A DNA stretch of 64,000 nucleotides, taken from Dysgonomonas mossii. Lineage in GTDB: Bacteria; Bacteroidota; Bacteroidia; Bacteroidales; Dysgonomonadaceae. Below the pieces are notes generated by a model. It was not told the origin of the DNA and did not search any database. It saw only the letters and a program-made list of their open reading frames with translations. This document shows positions 40,036-48,577 of the stretch, in pieces. The stretch lies in the NCBI RefSeq assembly GCF_004569505.1, contig NZ_SPPK01000004.1:1-64000 (forward strand). Reading direction: 5' to 3'. The position numbers were made by a program, and so were the translations under genes. Position 1 is the first letter of the stretch; each line of letters begins with the position of its first letter.

Positions 40036-40319
40036 CTATTTTTCTTTCTCTAATACAAAAATCAAATGCAACATCTCTTTGTCCTGATAATTAACGATAT
40101 GCTCTCCTGTTTGTATCATCCCGGTCTTCTCTGCAATATGGATGGACTTTGATTTGCAAATCTAAAGGAACGAGTACAATACCAAAGATGGCTGTTAACC
40201 ATTTTGAGATTAAGAGAATTGTATCGATAGGAGTTTATACACTTAGATACTCCAAATTCAAAAGCATCGCTGAATCCAGAGGTCTTTGATAATGGCTTGA
40301 ACAATTGTGAGAAAGCCAA
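40036..40319 (-). pseudogene. GNAT acetyltransferase relic
   Basis: The last 37 codons read KSIHIAEKTGMIQTGEHIVN, then YQDKEMLHLIFVLEKEK and a stop. This is the typical final strand-helix-strand of a GNAT acetyltransferase. Immediately upstream the frame is broken by a TAG, and the earlier part appears only in shifted frames (to about 40319). The acetyl-CoA-binding part is not recognisable. It is a dead gene. Confidence 0.55.
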
Positions 40320-40771
40320 CAGGGAGTAAATAATAGTAAATTAAGAATATAAATATTCATGCCAAAAATATTCATTCAGCGTTGTTACACTTATTAGTTT
40401 CTTTGTTTCATCAATAATTCATCAACATTATTTCTGCAAAGTAAAATTGATGCTTTTTAACAAATGATAATGAGACGGTAAAACTTTTCTTTAACCTCCA
40501 TTTTATTCCGCCCTTCTCTAATAACCATCTCCTCATTAGGCTAGGAACAGGCCAGTAGAGATTTCTATTTTTCTCCAGGCAAAGGTATTCCATATTCCCG
40601 GTACAACTAAAATTCTGACGCCCTGAAGGGTTTTGTGAAAAATCTACCTCTTTCCCTCCAGGCGAGCGTATTTATTCCCAAAAAATTTTGTCATACCGCC
40701 AATCTGACCTTTTGCCGCCTATAAAACAATAGAAACCTCACTGGCTCCGTCCCTGCATAAAAAAAAAGTCG
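40320..40771. other. Gap before the mobile-element genes
   Basis: I see no gene I can support here. From about 40600 base composition is less AT-rich (CGCCCTGAAGGG, CCTCCAGGCGAGCG), unlike the left flank. This may mark the left limit of the integrated element. Confidence 0.35.
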
Positions 40772-41041
40772 ATGATTATGAGAAGAACAGAAAAAAATAA
40801 AGAAAACAATATTTCCTACTTTCCATCTAGCATAAAATTGGTGTTGGTGGTAGCCTTAGTAGGTATCCTAGTATGGATTCTAACTTCCGTTACGGTGTCT
40901 TTCGGGTGGGTGGTGGCACTCTTTGCCTTTTATCTTCTATTTCGTCTGATATGGCGAATAATAAAGCTGATTATCAAATTGATATTCTCTATTCTTTTTC
41001 TACTTCTCCTTATTTCATTGATCGCATTATTCATCCTTTAA
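40772..41041 (+). CDS. Small membrane protein of the mobile element
   Basis: This 89-residue protein has a charged Asn/Lys-rich start, then two or three hydrophobic helices (LVLVVALVGILVWILTSV, WVVALFAFYLLFRLIW, IIKLIFSILFLLLLISLIAL). It has no enzyme motifs. A second ATG six bases in is an equally good start. It is the first gene of the same-strand run that includes PcfK/PcfJ. The role is unknown. Confidence 0.55.
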   Translation: MIMRRTEKNKENNISYFPSSIKLVLVVALVGILVWILTSVTVSFGWVVALFAFYLLFRLIWRIIKLIIKLIFSILFLLLLISLIALFIL

Positions 41042-41052
41042 AATCAGTAAAT

Positions 41053-41130
41053 ATGTATTACACAGAACCATACAGAAAAATAGAATTTACAGCCAAGTAC
41101 CAACGGAAAGGGTATATCAATTATTTGTGA
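41053..41130 (+). CDS. 25-residue peptide overlapping the next start
   Basis: The frame MYYTEPYRKIEFTAKYQRKG ends INYL at a TGA. The stop overlaps the GTG start of the next frame in GTGA, a layout typical of translational coupling. It could be a leader peptide or a tiny real protein. Only the overlap and the protein-like composition support it. Confidence 0.35.
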   Translation: MYYTEPYRKIEFTAKYQRKGYINYL

Positions 41131-41564
41131 CTGCATTAAAAGCCATAAAACCCATAATTGCCCGGTATGATGGAAAAATGGTAAATGTCAAATTGATAAA
41201 ATCAGCAAAAGAAGTTATCAAAGATGTCTTTGTCAGTTTGTCGGGCAACACCATCAATATTAGTGTAGATAGCCTGACACGGATGTACAAAAGTGAGAAT
41301 ACATCAGGCAACGGCAACATAGATAGATCCAATTACGGATTTACTATCTCAACAGATGATAACAAACGATTGGATAGTGCCAAGACCATTGAAACCATTA
41401 GCGAAGAAATAAACTACCTGATAAGCGAAATTACAGCGATTCTAAACGATATATCATTCAAATATGATAAAGAGGTCGAAGAATACAAGAAGCTAAAGCA
41501 AGCAATAAAAGACTATGAACAAAGATTCTCTAACAGACTGAGAAGATACATAAGAATAGACTAA
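41127..41564 (+). CDS. Mobile-element protein of unknown function
   Basis: This 145-residue soluble protein starts from GTG. It has an alpha/beta first half (YDGKMVNVKLIKSAKEVIKD, VFVSLSGNTINISVDSL) and a C-terminal coiled coil (SEEINYLISEITAILNDI, EVEEYKKLKQAIKDYEQRF). I do not recognise the family. Its place ahead of PcfK suggests an accessory of conjugative DNA processing. Confidence 0.6.
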   Translation: MTALKAIKPIIARYDGKMVNVKLIKSAKEVIKDVFVSLSGNTINISVDSLTRMYKSENTSGNGNIDRSNYGFTISTDDNKRLDSAKTIETISEEINYLISEITAILNDISFKYDKEVEEYKKLKQAIKDYEQRFSNRLRRYIRID

Positions 41565-41586
41565 TCACCCTTTAAAACAAATTATC

Positions 41587-42351
41587 ATGACAAAATGTAG
41601 TTATTAAAATTTACGAATTGGATAATAGTTATCAATATCAAATATTGAACATACGCGAGTTAACGAGTTTTAGAACTCAAATTATAGAACCATTAAGCCA
41701 AAAATTTGGAATAGGCACTTATTATGATGATAAAAACCCTCAGTTCCTAGCAGATGAAGAAGTAGCCGAACTTGTCAGGAAAATGCAGGAAATAAAACGA
41801 TTAGAAGCGAAAATAGCCGAGAAAAAGAGAATAGAGAGAAGCAGTTCAAGATATTGGTAGAAACTGGTTAAACAATAACTTACCAACTAATGCAAAAGCT
41901 ATGATTGTTGCCTATAAGGAAGGGTGTGACTATGATCCCAACTTGGATTATCAGAACTATTCAAAAGTAAATTATCAGATACTTGGATTTTCGCAAACAG
42001 AAAAGAACAGTGTACAGGAACTTCGCAAATATGCACCTCTATTTAATGGTACTAAATACTTAGAGTCCGAGAATATTCATGCTAAGGTAGGACTGCTAAC
42101 AGCCACATCAATAAAAACAAATATTAATACTGATAATCTAAATTATGAGATTGTCGATTATTCAGAAAAAGCAATTGCCCTTTTCGGAGATACCAAAGAA
42201 ATCAAAGACCTGCTTAAAGCGATGGGAGGAAAATTCAATCCGAGACTGATCCATAGAGGAGAATAGCAAGCAGGGTAGGGTGGATATTTCAAAAGAGCAG
42301 CGTGAGGAATTGCAAAACATCATCAATTTTGGGCAAATAGAAAAAAAATAA
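41587..42351 (+). pseudogene. Mobile-element protein split by frameshifts and stops
   Basis: Four pieces in different frames read as one protein. MTK runs after a one-base shift into VIKIYELDNSYQYQILNIRE (to 41860). Another one-base shift near 41835 gives REAVQDIGRNWLNNNLPTNA. This continues from 41901 to KAMGGKFNPRLIHRGE, a TAG at 42264, a second TAG at 42276, and a last shift into GWIF and KEQREELQNI, ending at 42351. The final segment (GGKFNPRL...AGWIF) is common in Bacteroidota mobile-element proteins of unknown function. At least four lesions make it nonfunctional. Confidence 0.7.
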
Positions 42352-42401
42352 ACGAATGTACAACCAGGGGTAGAAATTCCTGCCTCATAAATATCAACAA
42401 C

Positions 42402-42818
42402 ATGAAATCAACCAATCATTTCAAGAATACCATACAAGCCTATTTGGAACAACGTGCAGCAAGTGATCCGCAGTTCGAATGGGTATATACGACCAAAGAG
42501 AACAAGAGCATAGACAACTGTATAACCTATATTTTAAATGCCGTCCAAAAGAGTGGCTGTAACGGTTTTACGGACGATGAGATTTTTGGCATGGCTGTTC
42601 ATTTTTGGGATGAGGACGATATTGAAATTGGCAACCCGATCAATTGCGATGTAGTGGTGAACCATACGGTTATCCTTACCGAAGAAGAGAAAGAACAGGC
42701 ACGAAAAGAAGCCATAGAGCGAGTACACAACGAAGCCTACAACAAGATGAGACAGCCTGTAAAGAAAGCAAAAAAGGTATCTCTTGTCCCACAACAACCA
42801 AGTCTATTTGATTTTTAA
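42402..42818 (+). CDS. PcfK-like protein
   Basis: This 138-residue protein has a compact acidic N-terminal domain (NHFKNTIQAYLEQRAASDPQ, FGMAVHFWDEDDIEIG) and a Lys/Gln-rich tail ending QQPSLFDF, a pattern of the PcfK family found beside PcfJ on conjugative elements. The biochemical role is unknown, probably plasmid or element DNA processing. It is intact and 11 bases from pcfJ, so cotranscribed. Confidence 0.82.
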   Translation: MKSTNHFKNTIQAYLEQRAASDPQFEWVYTTKENKSIDNCITYILNAVQKSGCNGFTDDEIFGMAVHFWDEDDIEIGNPINCDVVVNHTVILTEEEKEQARKEAIERVHNEAYNKMRQPVKKAKKVSLVPQQPSLFDF

Positions 42819-42829
42819 AACAGCACCTT

Positions 42830-44122
42830 ATGAAACCAAAGAATAAATTTCAACAGCGAATAGTCGAAGCGAGTAAAACCCTGCCTACACTGACGAAAGA
42901 GCAAATACAATGGGGATATGATAATGCTATCCAATATGTAGGACGCAGAAATGAAAAAGGGATTATTACCTGTACCAAGTGCGGACATTCATGGAAAGGG
43001 ATGGGAGAACTAGCAACTACCCTTCTAGGGTGTGATTGTCCGAACTGTGAATCAAAACTGATAGTCAAGACAAGCCGAAAGCGGATATTTGATGACAGTT
43101 ACTATATGACCGTGATTGATGCACACAAAGGATATCAGGTATTAAGAACAATTATGTTAAGCTATGTAACCAAAGTCGGCAAATTACCCCAATATAACTA
43201 TTCGGAAGTAATGCAACGTTGGATTGCACCTGATGGGAAACACTGCACTTTTGCACGTCTTCGTCAAACAATGGGTACGATGTATTATGATTTGTGGTTA
43301 TCCTATACCCCATTGGAACTCCGTAGCGAGAGTGCAAACAATAAATATTGTCTCAATATATATGATAGAATAAGTACAGGAGAGATTTACCCCAAGCAAA
43401 AGCGAATACCCGAACTGAAACGTACAGGAATCAAAAACCGTTTATTCAAGCAAAAACCGTTTGATATTTATCGTGTCCTACTTTCCGACAGCAGAATGGA
43501 GACACTACTTAAAACGAAGCAAGGTAAATTGTTCGAACTTTTCCTGAAGGACAAGAGCCGTAAAATAGATAACTATTGGGCGTCTATCCGTATTTGTATC
43601 AGAAACGGTTATACCATCAAAAATGCTATTGCATGGTGCGACTACATAGACCTTTTACGCTTTTTCGGTAAAGACCTGCATAATGCGAAATATGTATGCC
43701 CTGCTAATTTGAAAGCCGAGCATGACCGCTATGTAATCAAAAAAGCAAAAGCAGATGCACTTTTGGAGATAGAGAAACAATTGGCAAAAGAGGAAGAATA
43801 CAGACAAGCCAAAGCAAAATTCTTCGGGTTGATGTTCTCCGATGGGCTTATCAATGTACGTGTACTCGAAAGTGTAGCCGAGATTATCACTGAAGGAAAG
43901 ATGATGCACCATTGCGTAGGCTCTTATCACTCAAAAGCCGATTCACTTATCCTTTCGGCTTGTATAGATGGACAGAGGATTGAAACCATAGAAATATCCA
44001 TATCTCAATTAAAAGTTATCCAATCGAGAGGGGTATGCAATAAGAATACAAAGTACCACAAACAGATAATAGCACTTGTAGAAAACAACATTCCACTTAT
44101 TGAGCAAAGATTAGCAGCATAA
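42830..44122 (+). CDS. PcfJ-like protein
   Basis: This 430-residue protein has an N-terminal four-cysteine zinc-ribbon (CTKCGHSW near 49 and CDCPNCESK near 68) and a C-terminal region EGKMMHHCVGSYHSKADSLI near 352, diagnostic of PcfJ. The family is encoded by conjugative plasmids and ICEs and presumably binds nucleic acid. The frame is intact although most of its neighbours are broken, so it may have decayed last, or still be used. Confidence 0.85.
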   Translation: MKPKNKFQQRIVEASKTLPTLTKEQIQWGYDNAIQYVGRRNEKGIITCTKCGHSWKGMGELATTLLGCDCPNCESKLIVKTSRKRIFDDSYYMTVIDAHKGYQVLRTIMLSYVTKVGKLPQYNYSEVMQRWIAPDGKHCTFARLRQTMGTMYYDLWLSYTPLELRSESANNKYCLNIYDRISTGEIYPKQKRIPELKRTGIKNRLFKQKPFDIYRVLLSDSRMETLLKTKQGKLFELFLKDKSRKIDNYWASIRICIRNGYTIKNAIAWCDYIDLLRFFGKDLHNAKYVCPANLKAEHDRYVIKKAKADALLEIEKQLAKEEEYRQAKAKFFGLMFSDGLINVRVLESVAEIITEGKMMHHCVGSYHSKADSLILSACIDGQRIETIEISISQLKVIQSRGVCNKNTKYHKQIIALVENNIPLIEQRLAA

Positions 44123-44148
44123 GATTTACTTAATATATAGTCAACAGT

Positions 44149-44394
44149 ATGATAGCAAATAAAATAGCAATCACCTATAAAAGCAAAGTGTATATCCTAA
44201 ACAGGACAGAGAGCAAACATTATCAGATAGGCTTTGAAACAGACCGATAGGTAATTATATCCATCAGCTACAGAAGCCAAGATTATAAAATACCTGATAT
44301 ACTGTTATACAAATACAATATTCTTGTTTACTAGAGCAAAGAATATGATTGGGTAATTACTATATCAGGAAATGGAAGTTGGAGAATAAACTAA
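44149..44394 (+). pseudogene. Mobile-element small protein with two in-frame TAG codons
   Basis: An 82-codon frame reads IANKIAITYKSKVYILNRTE, then HYQIGFETDR, TAG (44248), VIISISYRSQDYKIPD, TAG (44332), SKEYDWVITISGNGSW and RIN with a TAA end. Coding sense is uninterrupted on both sides, so two point changes explain the stops. Both could derive from TGG (Trp), giving RWV and YWS. The family is unknown. Confidence 0.55.
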
Positions 44395-44615
44395 AAACGG
44401 TTGTCATCAAAAAGCTGAAAACCAATGAATTTTGGTAAGGAGGGCATATATTCCAGGCAGAACGTCCATTCAAACCCCATGAAAATTTTGGATATGTGCC
44501 TAATGCTGTAGGACATGAGAACCTGTATTTCAAAAAGGCAGACATCTTCCTGATAGATCGGGATATTTTAGTTGTTCCATGCGGAGGATTTTTAGGTCAA
44601 TATGCAATTGAATAA
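44379..44615 (+). pseudogene. Mobile-element protein with one nonsense codon
   Basis: The frame reads ENKLKTVVIKKLKTNEFW, TAA (44436), GGHIFQAERPFKPHENFG, then YVPNAVGHENLYFKKADIFL and IDRDILVVPCGG to TAA 44613. The start is a TTG or a lost ATG. The gene overlaps the previous one in another frame. The fold is unknown. It is broken by a single stop. Confidence 0.5.
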
Positions 44616-44629
44616 AATAGATACAGATT

Positions 44630-44919
44630 ATGAAACAGGAAATAAAACAAAACGTAGAAACAATTATCGGAAGTGATCATAACATATCCATACCCATCAT
44701 ATCTAATAACCTGACAAGGAAAAACAGTAAGGATATTAAGGACTATCAATTGTATATCAAATATACAGCCATCCGCATAATGCGGTTCTAATAGGGAAAA
44801 ATCGAATGTTGTGAGAATGGAATATTCATAAGGATAGGATATATAACAAAAAGTTTATCGATAACATAAGATGGGCAGATAATCTGCCTGATTACTATTC
44901 TTATGAGATTTCCAAATAA
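44630..44919 (+). pseudogene. Mobile-element protein with frameshift and stop
   Basis: It starts MKQEIKQNVETIIGSDHNIS and runs to KDYQLYIKY. The sense then shifts frame to YSHPHNAVLIGKNRM, passes a TGA, and ends IRWADNLPDYYSYEISK at 44919. It is clearly one former protein of about 95 residues, family unknown. Confidence 0.5.
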
Positions 44920-45124
44920 AATTCAACTATTTTTTTAATAAATAGGCTACCTTTACACGTATGAATAAATGGGAAATAAAAGAATATCGTTGTAACCCTA
45001 TTCAATAACAAAACGTACCAGTTCAGGTGAAAATTATATTTGTTATACAAAATGAATCTAATTGCTTTATATTCAATACCTATTATTCGATAACCCATGT
45101 AGGTTATAGTGCAGTGCGTAGGCT

Positions 45125-45283
45125 TTACCTACTCGGATACCAAGTCTTAATTTTTTTCATTTTGCCTCTACTTTTATTATGACCGTCAAGACCAGATAAG
45201 CCCTCGATCATAATTGCCAGTGCCACAAAGAAATCCAGTCGGGGCGTTCCCCGACGACCAGTGACTAACTCAGTGAGCTTATT
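45125..45283 (-). pseudogene. Possible gene fragment (52 codons)
   Basis: A minus-strand open frame without a start reads LTELVTGRRGTPRLDFFVAL, AIMIEGLSGLDGHNKSRGK and ends KTWYPSR. The composition is protein-like and GC-richer than its surroundings. It contains the GTCGGGG hairpin at 45238. I cannot name the family. It is likely another conjugative-element relic, but random open sequence is not excluded. Confidence 0.35.
45238..45255. other. Tight GC hairpin
   Basis: GTCGGGG, loop CGTT, CCCCGAC: a perfect 7-bp stem downstream of the reductase gene. There is no T-run. It may help end the minus-strand transcript, or be part of a lost coding fragment. Confidence 0.4.
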
Positions 45284-45289
45284 TCATAC

Positions 45290-46288
45290 TCAATCCTCGT
45301 GTTTTAGTATAAAACGACCTTTAGCCTTGCCATCCAGAACATTATCAAGTGTTTCAGGCAAATCATGAAGGGATATTTCTTTTACTATTTTTTCAAGGTT
45401 AGACGGCTTCCATTCTTTCGCAAGTTTTTTCCATATCTCTTCTTTTTTTGAGATAGATATTTCCACTGAATCTACGCCAATTAAACGCACTCCACGCAAT
45501 ATAAAAGGAAAAATACTTGTATTAAGCTCGGCAGAAGCGACCATTCCACAACAGGTAACTACCCCTTCGTATTGGCTTGCTTTAAGCATTCCCGATAATA
45601 TTTCTCCTCCGACTGTATCTATCGAACCTGCAAATAAAGGCTTTGCTAATGTTTTTTTATTATAGCTTTCTATAAATTCATTTCTGCTGATGACTTCTTT
45701 TGCTCCTAATGTTTGTGTGAGAAATAAATGCTCATCTTTACCTGAAATAGCAGTTACATCATATCCTAATTTTGCAAGTATAGATACGGCAATACTACCA
45801 ACTCCACCTGTTGCACCACTTACCACAATTTTTCCATTATCGGGCAATATTCCATTCTCTGTAAGGTAGTTTACTGACAGGGCTGCCGTTAAACCTGCTG
45901 TGCCGAAAGACATGGACTCTTTAGCTGATAACTCCTTCGGCAATAATATAGCCCAAGATTGAGGAATAGAAATATATTCTCCGAATCCTCCCCATGTATT
46001 CATACCCAAATCGTATCCTGTTATCAATACATCACTTCCTAAGGCAAACTTATCTGATGCGGATTCTATAACAGTACCAACTGCATCTATTCCCGGAACG
46101 TGCGGATAGTGTTTTGTTACTCCTTTGTTTCCGCTTGATGAGAGGGCATCCTTGTAATTTATTGATGAATATTTTACTTTTACCAGCAAATCGTTTTTGG
46201 GTAAATCATTCGTGTTTAACGTGACGATTTTCTTGTCGTATGCACCGTTATTTTCTGTTACTAATAATGCTTTGTAGTCCATTTTCAT
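45290..46288 (-). CDS. AcuI/YhdH-type NADPH-dependent acrylyl-CoA/quinone reductase
   Basis: This 332-residue zinc-free MDR-superfamily oxidoreductase has YSSINYKDALSSSGNKG, HVPGIDAVGTVIES, the nucleotide-binding loop VSGATGGVGSIAVSIL and a C-terminal DNVLDGKAKGRFILKH. The YhdH/AcuI group reduces acryloyl-CoA or similar enones with NADPH. It is divergently transcribed from an HxlR regulator with a palindromic operator between them, so it is probably induced by a reactive electrophile. Start codons at 46288 and 46282 are both possible. Confidence 0.88.
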   Translation of the reverse strand: MKMDYKALLVTENNGAYDKKIVTLNTNDLPKNDLLVKVKYSSINYKDALSSSGNKGVTKHYPHVPGIDAVGTVIESASDKFALGSDVLITGYDLGMNTWGGFGEYISIPQSWAILLPKELSAKESMSFGTAGLTAALSVNYLTENGILPDNGKIVVSGATGGVGSIAVSILAKLGYDVTAISGKDEHLFLTQTLGAKEVISRNEFIESYNKKTLAKPLFAGSIDTVGGEILSGMLKASQYEGVVTCCGMVASAELNTSIFPFILRGVRLIGVDSVEISISKKEEIWKKLAKEWKPSNLEKIVKEISLHDLPETLDNVLDGKAKGRFILKHED

Positions 46289-46343
46289 CTTTTTTGTGTA
46301 AATTTACAGCGTTATTATTTATAAAACAATAACTTACAAGACA

Positions 46344-46368
46344 TTCCGTTACGGAACAAAAGTTCCGT
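46344..46368. promoter_or_regulatory. Overlapping palindromes, probable HxlR operator
   Basis: TTCCGttaCGGAA (46344-46356) overlaps ACGGAAC-AAAA-GTTCCGT (46351-46368), giving three alternating half-sites in the divergent promoter region. HxlR/YodB-type regulators bind such inverted repeats next to the genes they control. Confidence 0.65.
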
Positions 46369-46403
46369 ATCACTGATTTACAGAAGAAAAATAATTAAAA
46401 AAA

Positions 46404-46727
46404 ATGGTAGAACCTGAATATATTTGCCCTTCGGATGTTTTCTTAAAAGTTATAAAGGGAAAATGCAAGACAACTATAATAGTACTAATCCAACGAAATA
46501 TAAACAGATTTAGCGAAATAAGGCGTTCGTTACCGACTATTAGCGAAAGGATGCTTTCAACTCAACTTAATGAATTGGTTAGGGACGGTATAATACGAAG
46601 GGAATCTTTTAATGAAATTCCCCCTCGTGTAGAATATTATTTAACCGAATATGGAGAGACTATTTATCCCATTATAAAAGAAATGAGAAAGTGGGGGTAT
46701 ATATATTTAGAGAGGCAACAGAAATAA
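46404..46727 (+). CDS. HxlR-family transcriptional regulator
   Basis: This 107-residue winged-helix protein has the HxlR pattern: FLKVIKGKCKTTIIVLI, RFSEIRRSLPTISERML, LNELVRDGIIRRESF and PPRVEYYLTEYG. A single cysteine near residue 9 and another near 22 could sense electrophiles, as in YodB and HypR. It probably represses the divergent AcuI-type gene and itself. Confidence 0.88.
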   Translation: MVEPEYICPSDVFLKVIKGKCKTTIIVLIQRNINRFSEIRRSLPTISERMLSTQLNELVRDGIIRRESFNEIPPRVEYYLTEYGETIYPIIKEMRKWGYIYLERQQK

Positions 46728-46741
46728 ATATCTTCAAAATT

Positions 46742-46939
46742 TCACTCCATCTCCCAATACTCCTTGATCCGCTGTTCGCAAATACTTTTTGCCACCGGAA
46801 AGATTTCCGACATATCTCCATGATAGCAGCGAATCTGTTGTGCCAGCATTTGCAATATAGCAATGCGTATAGGGTGTCCCAGCGCTTTGGCAAAGCGGGC
46901 AAGCAGTTCCTGTTCTGTTGTCAATTCTTGTTTTGCCAT
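46742..46939 (-). pseudogene. ArsR-family regulator, truncated
   Basis: The first 50 residues match an ArsR winged-helix N-terminus (RFAKALGHPIRIAILQMLAQ, then CYHGDMSEIFPVAKS). From there the recognition helix (expected STVSQHLKELKDAGLI) is garbled to ICEQRIKEYWEME and stops. The wing is missing. It lies 43 bases from an IS110 transposase gene, whose arrival may have removed part of the region. Confidence 0.65.
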
Positions 46940-46982
46940 TCTTTCATCAATATAGTTCGCAAAACCACGAACAATGATTTAA

Positions 46983-47993
46983 TTATGCAAATTGGTTAGC
47001 ATAATTAAAGTCATAAGACTGATCGTTTCTAATAACAGCAAACATGCGGGTAATAAGTTTGCCTCTTATTGCGTTCAATACAGACATTTTATTCTTTCCT
47101 TCAGCTATCTTCCTGTCATAATAAGTTCGTAGTTCACTATCTTTATTCTGGAGTGCTGACAATGCTGCCAGATGAAGCAATGTTTTAATACTTTTATTTG
47201 CTCTTTGAGAAACTCGATTCCTTGAATGTTGGCTACTGCCGGATAAGTAACTGAATGGAGCAACTCCTGCATGACAACAAAATTTTCGACTATCGGTAAA
47301 TTTTGTAAAGGCTTGGGTTTCCAGTATCATTTTTACAGAAGTTTTACTCCCGATTCCTTCAATACTTAATAATAATTCCATTTGTCGGGATAGCAAAACA
47401 TCATTCTTTATGATATTTTCAATCTCAATTTCTATGTTGTTTATCGCTTTATCTAACTCTTTGATAAGTAAATTCAGTCTTTTAGACTTCAATTTATAGA
47501 TATAATCTGGCATATACTCTTTTTGATCAGATAACTGAGCCTGATATTTAGCCCTATCAACGCATAGCATATTTAATTCCGCAGATAATAATTTGATTGA
47601 TTCAATACTGGCTGAGGGTTTCTTATATAATTTTATCCTATCAATGTATCGAAAAGCATATAAAGCAATACGTTTAGCATCTATTAAATCGTTTTTTTCT
47701 CGTTGTAATCCGGAACTATATTTTATCTGTGTTGGATCTTCTAACCAAAGTTTATAACTGTTAGTTTGGCAGGCTACTACTAAAGGATAGATATACAATC
47801 CGGTATATTCGGCACATACAACTATTTGCTCAATATCAGTGCTTTCTTCAATACAAATGATTGAAATATAGCTTTCTATACTCTTTGGGTGGTTTGAGAT
47901 AACATCTTGTCTAATTACAATTCCGTTACATAATAGACAGCAATCCAAGTTCTTTTTGCTTACGTCAATTCCAATAAAATAATTTTCTTTCAT
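46983..47993 (-). CDS. IS110-family transposase (RuvC-like DEDD recombinase)
   Basis: This 336-residue protein has an N-terminal DEDD domain: FIGIDVSKKNLD near 7-18, AEYTGLYIYP near 62, and KNDLIDAKRIAL near 98. A central coiled coil follows, then the C-terminal Transposase_20 domain with IEGIGSKTSVKMIL and CCHAGVAPFSYLSGSSQHSR, which supplies the catalytic serine. The frame is complete. IS110 elements lack inverted repeats and are guided by a structured RNA encoded next to the gene, so element ends cannot be fixed by eye. Confidence 0.92.
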   Translation of the reverse strand: MKENYFIGIDVSKKNLDCCLLCNGIVIRQDVISNHPKSIESYISIICIEESTDIEQIVVCAEYTGLYIYPLVVACQTNSYKLWLEDPTQIKYSSGLQREKNDLIDAKRIALYAFRYIDRIKLYKKPSASIESIKLLSAELNMLCVDRAKYQAQLSDQKEYMPDYIYKLKSKRLNLLIKELDKAINNIEIEIENIIKNDVLLSRQMELLLSIEGIGSKTSVKMILETQAFTKFTDSRKFCCHAGVAPFSYLSGSSQHSRNRVSQRANKSIKTLLHLAALSALQNKDSELRTYYDRKIAEGKNKMSVLNAIRGKLITRMFAVIRNDQSYDFNYANQFA

Positions 47994-48300
47994 GGTAAAA
48001 TGATTTAATGATTTACTCTTTGGAAAGGCACTTGAATATATCCTAAAAACCTTAAATATCTTCTCAGATTAAATTCTTATATAGGTCTAATTCAAGATAA
48101 AGTAACAAGATCACGATAGTAACATAAGTTTTTCCTAACTTCCAGATTGATTTACTTGTTACCCTCCTTTTCCTTATTGAATAACGCAAATCATAAGGTT
48201 TTATCAAAATGAAATAAAAGAATGAGTTCCAAATAGTAACATAGACCTTATATTTCTCTTTTTCCATACAGCAAGACATAGAAAAACTTCTTATCGTTGG
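47994..48300 (-). mobile_element. Non-coding flank of IS110, possible bridge-RNA region
   Basis: This gap upstream of the transposase has no supported protein. A 71-codon frame at 48064-48279 looks spurious. In the IS110 group the guide (bridge) RNA is encoded in this position. I cannot define its loops. The stretch has repeated AGTAACATA words (48118, 48235) that could be internal-loop or target-like sequences. Confidence 0.35.
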
Positions 48301-48380
48301 TATTTACAAAGTTTTATTTAAATGCTCTCTTATAGGAATATATTAATAAAATCAACACATTTGTATAAAATGCAACTTTT

Positions 48381-48570
48381 ATGAGTGAAAAAACAATAAA
48401 TAGACTAAATATAATACTTGTATCGAAGAATTTAAGTAGCAAATGGTTAGCTGAACAATTAGAAAAAAAATGAAGCTATTATTTCAAGATCATGTACCAA
48501 CGAAGTACAGCCTCCAATCAAAACTTTTGTTCAGATTGCAAAAAAATTAGATGTAAAACTTAATGACTAA
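48381..48570 (+). pseudogene. XRE/Cro-type regulator frameshifted in an A8 tract
   Basis: It starts SEKTINRLNIILVSKNLSSK, then WLAEQLEK, followed by eight A (48463-48470) and a TGA. With seven A the frame continues NEAIISRSCTNEVQPPIKTF and VQIAKKLDVKLND to TAA 48568. The restored 62-residue protein is a classical small helix-turn-helix regulator of the kind placed before restriction-modification genes. The lesion may be fixed, or a reversible slippage switch. Confidence 0.7.
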
Positions 48571-48577
48571 AAGCATT

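Noticed and set aside
40411..40593. 60-codon minus-strand frame
   Set aside because: No family signal; composition does not differ from random translation of this region.
44149..44394. Stop-codon reassignment (TAG as Trp) in the mobile element
   Set aside because: Neighbouring frames carry TAA, TGA and frameshift lesions too, and intact genes in the window end with TAG; simple decay explains it.
48064..48279. 71-codon minus-strand frame upstream of IS110
   Set aside because: Low-complexity hydrophobic/aromatic composition and position in the expected non-coding flank of IS110.
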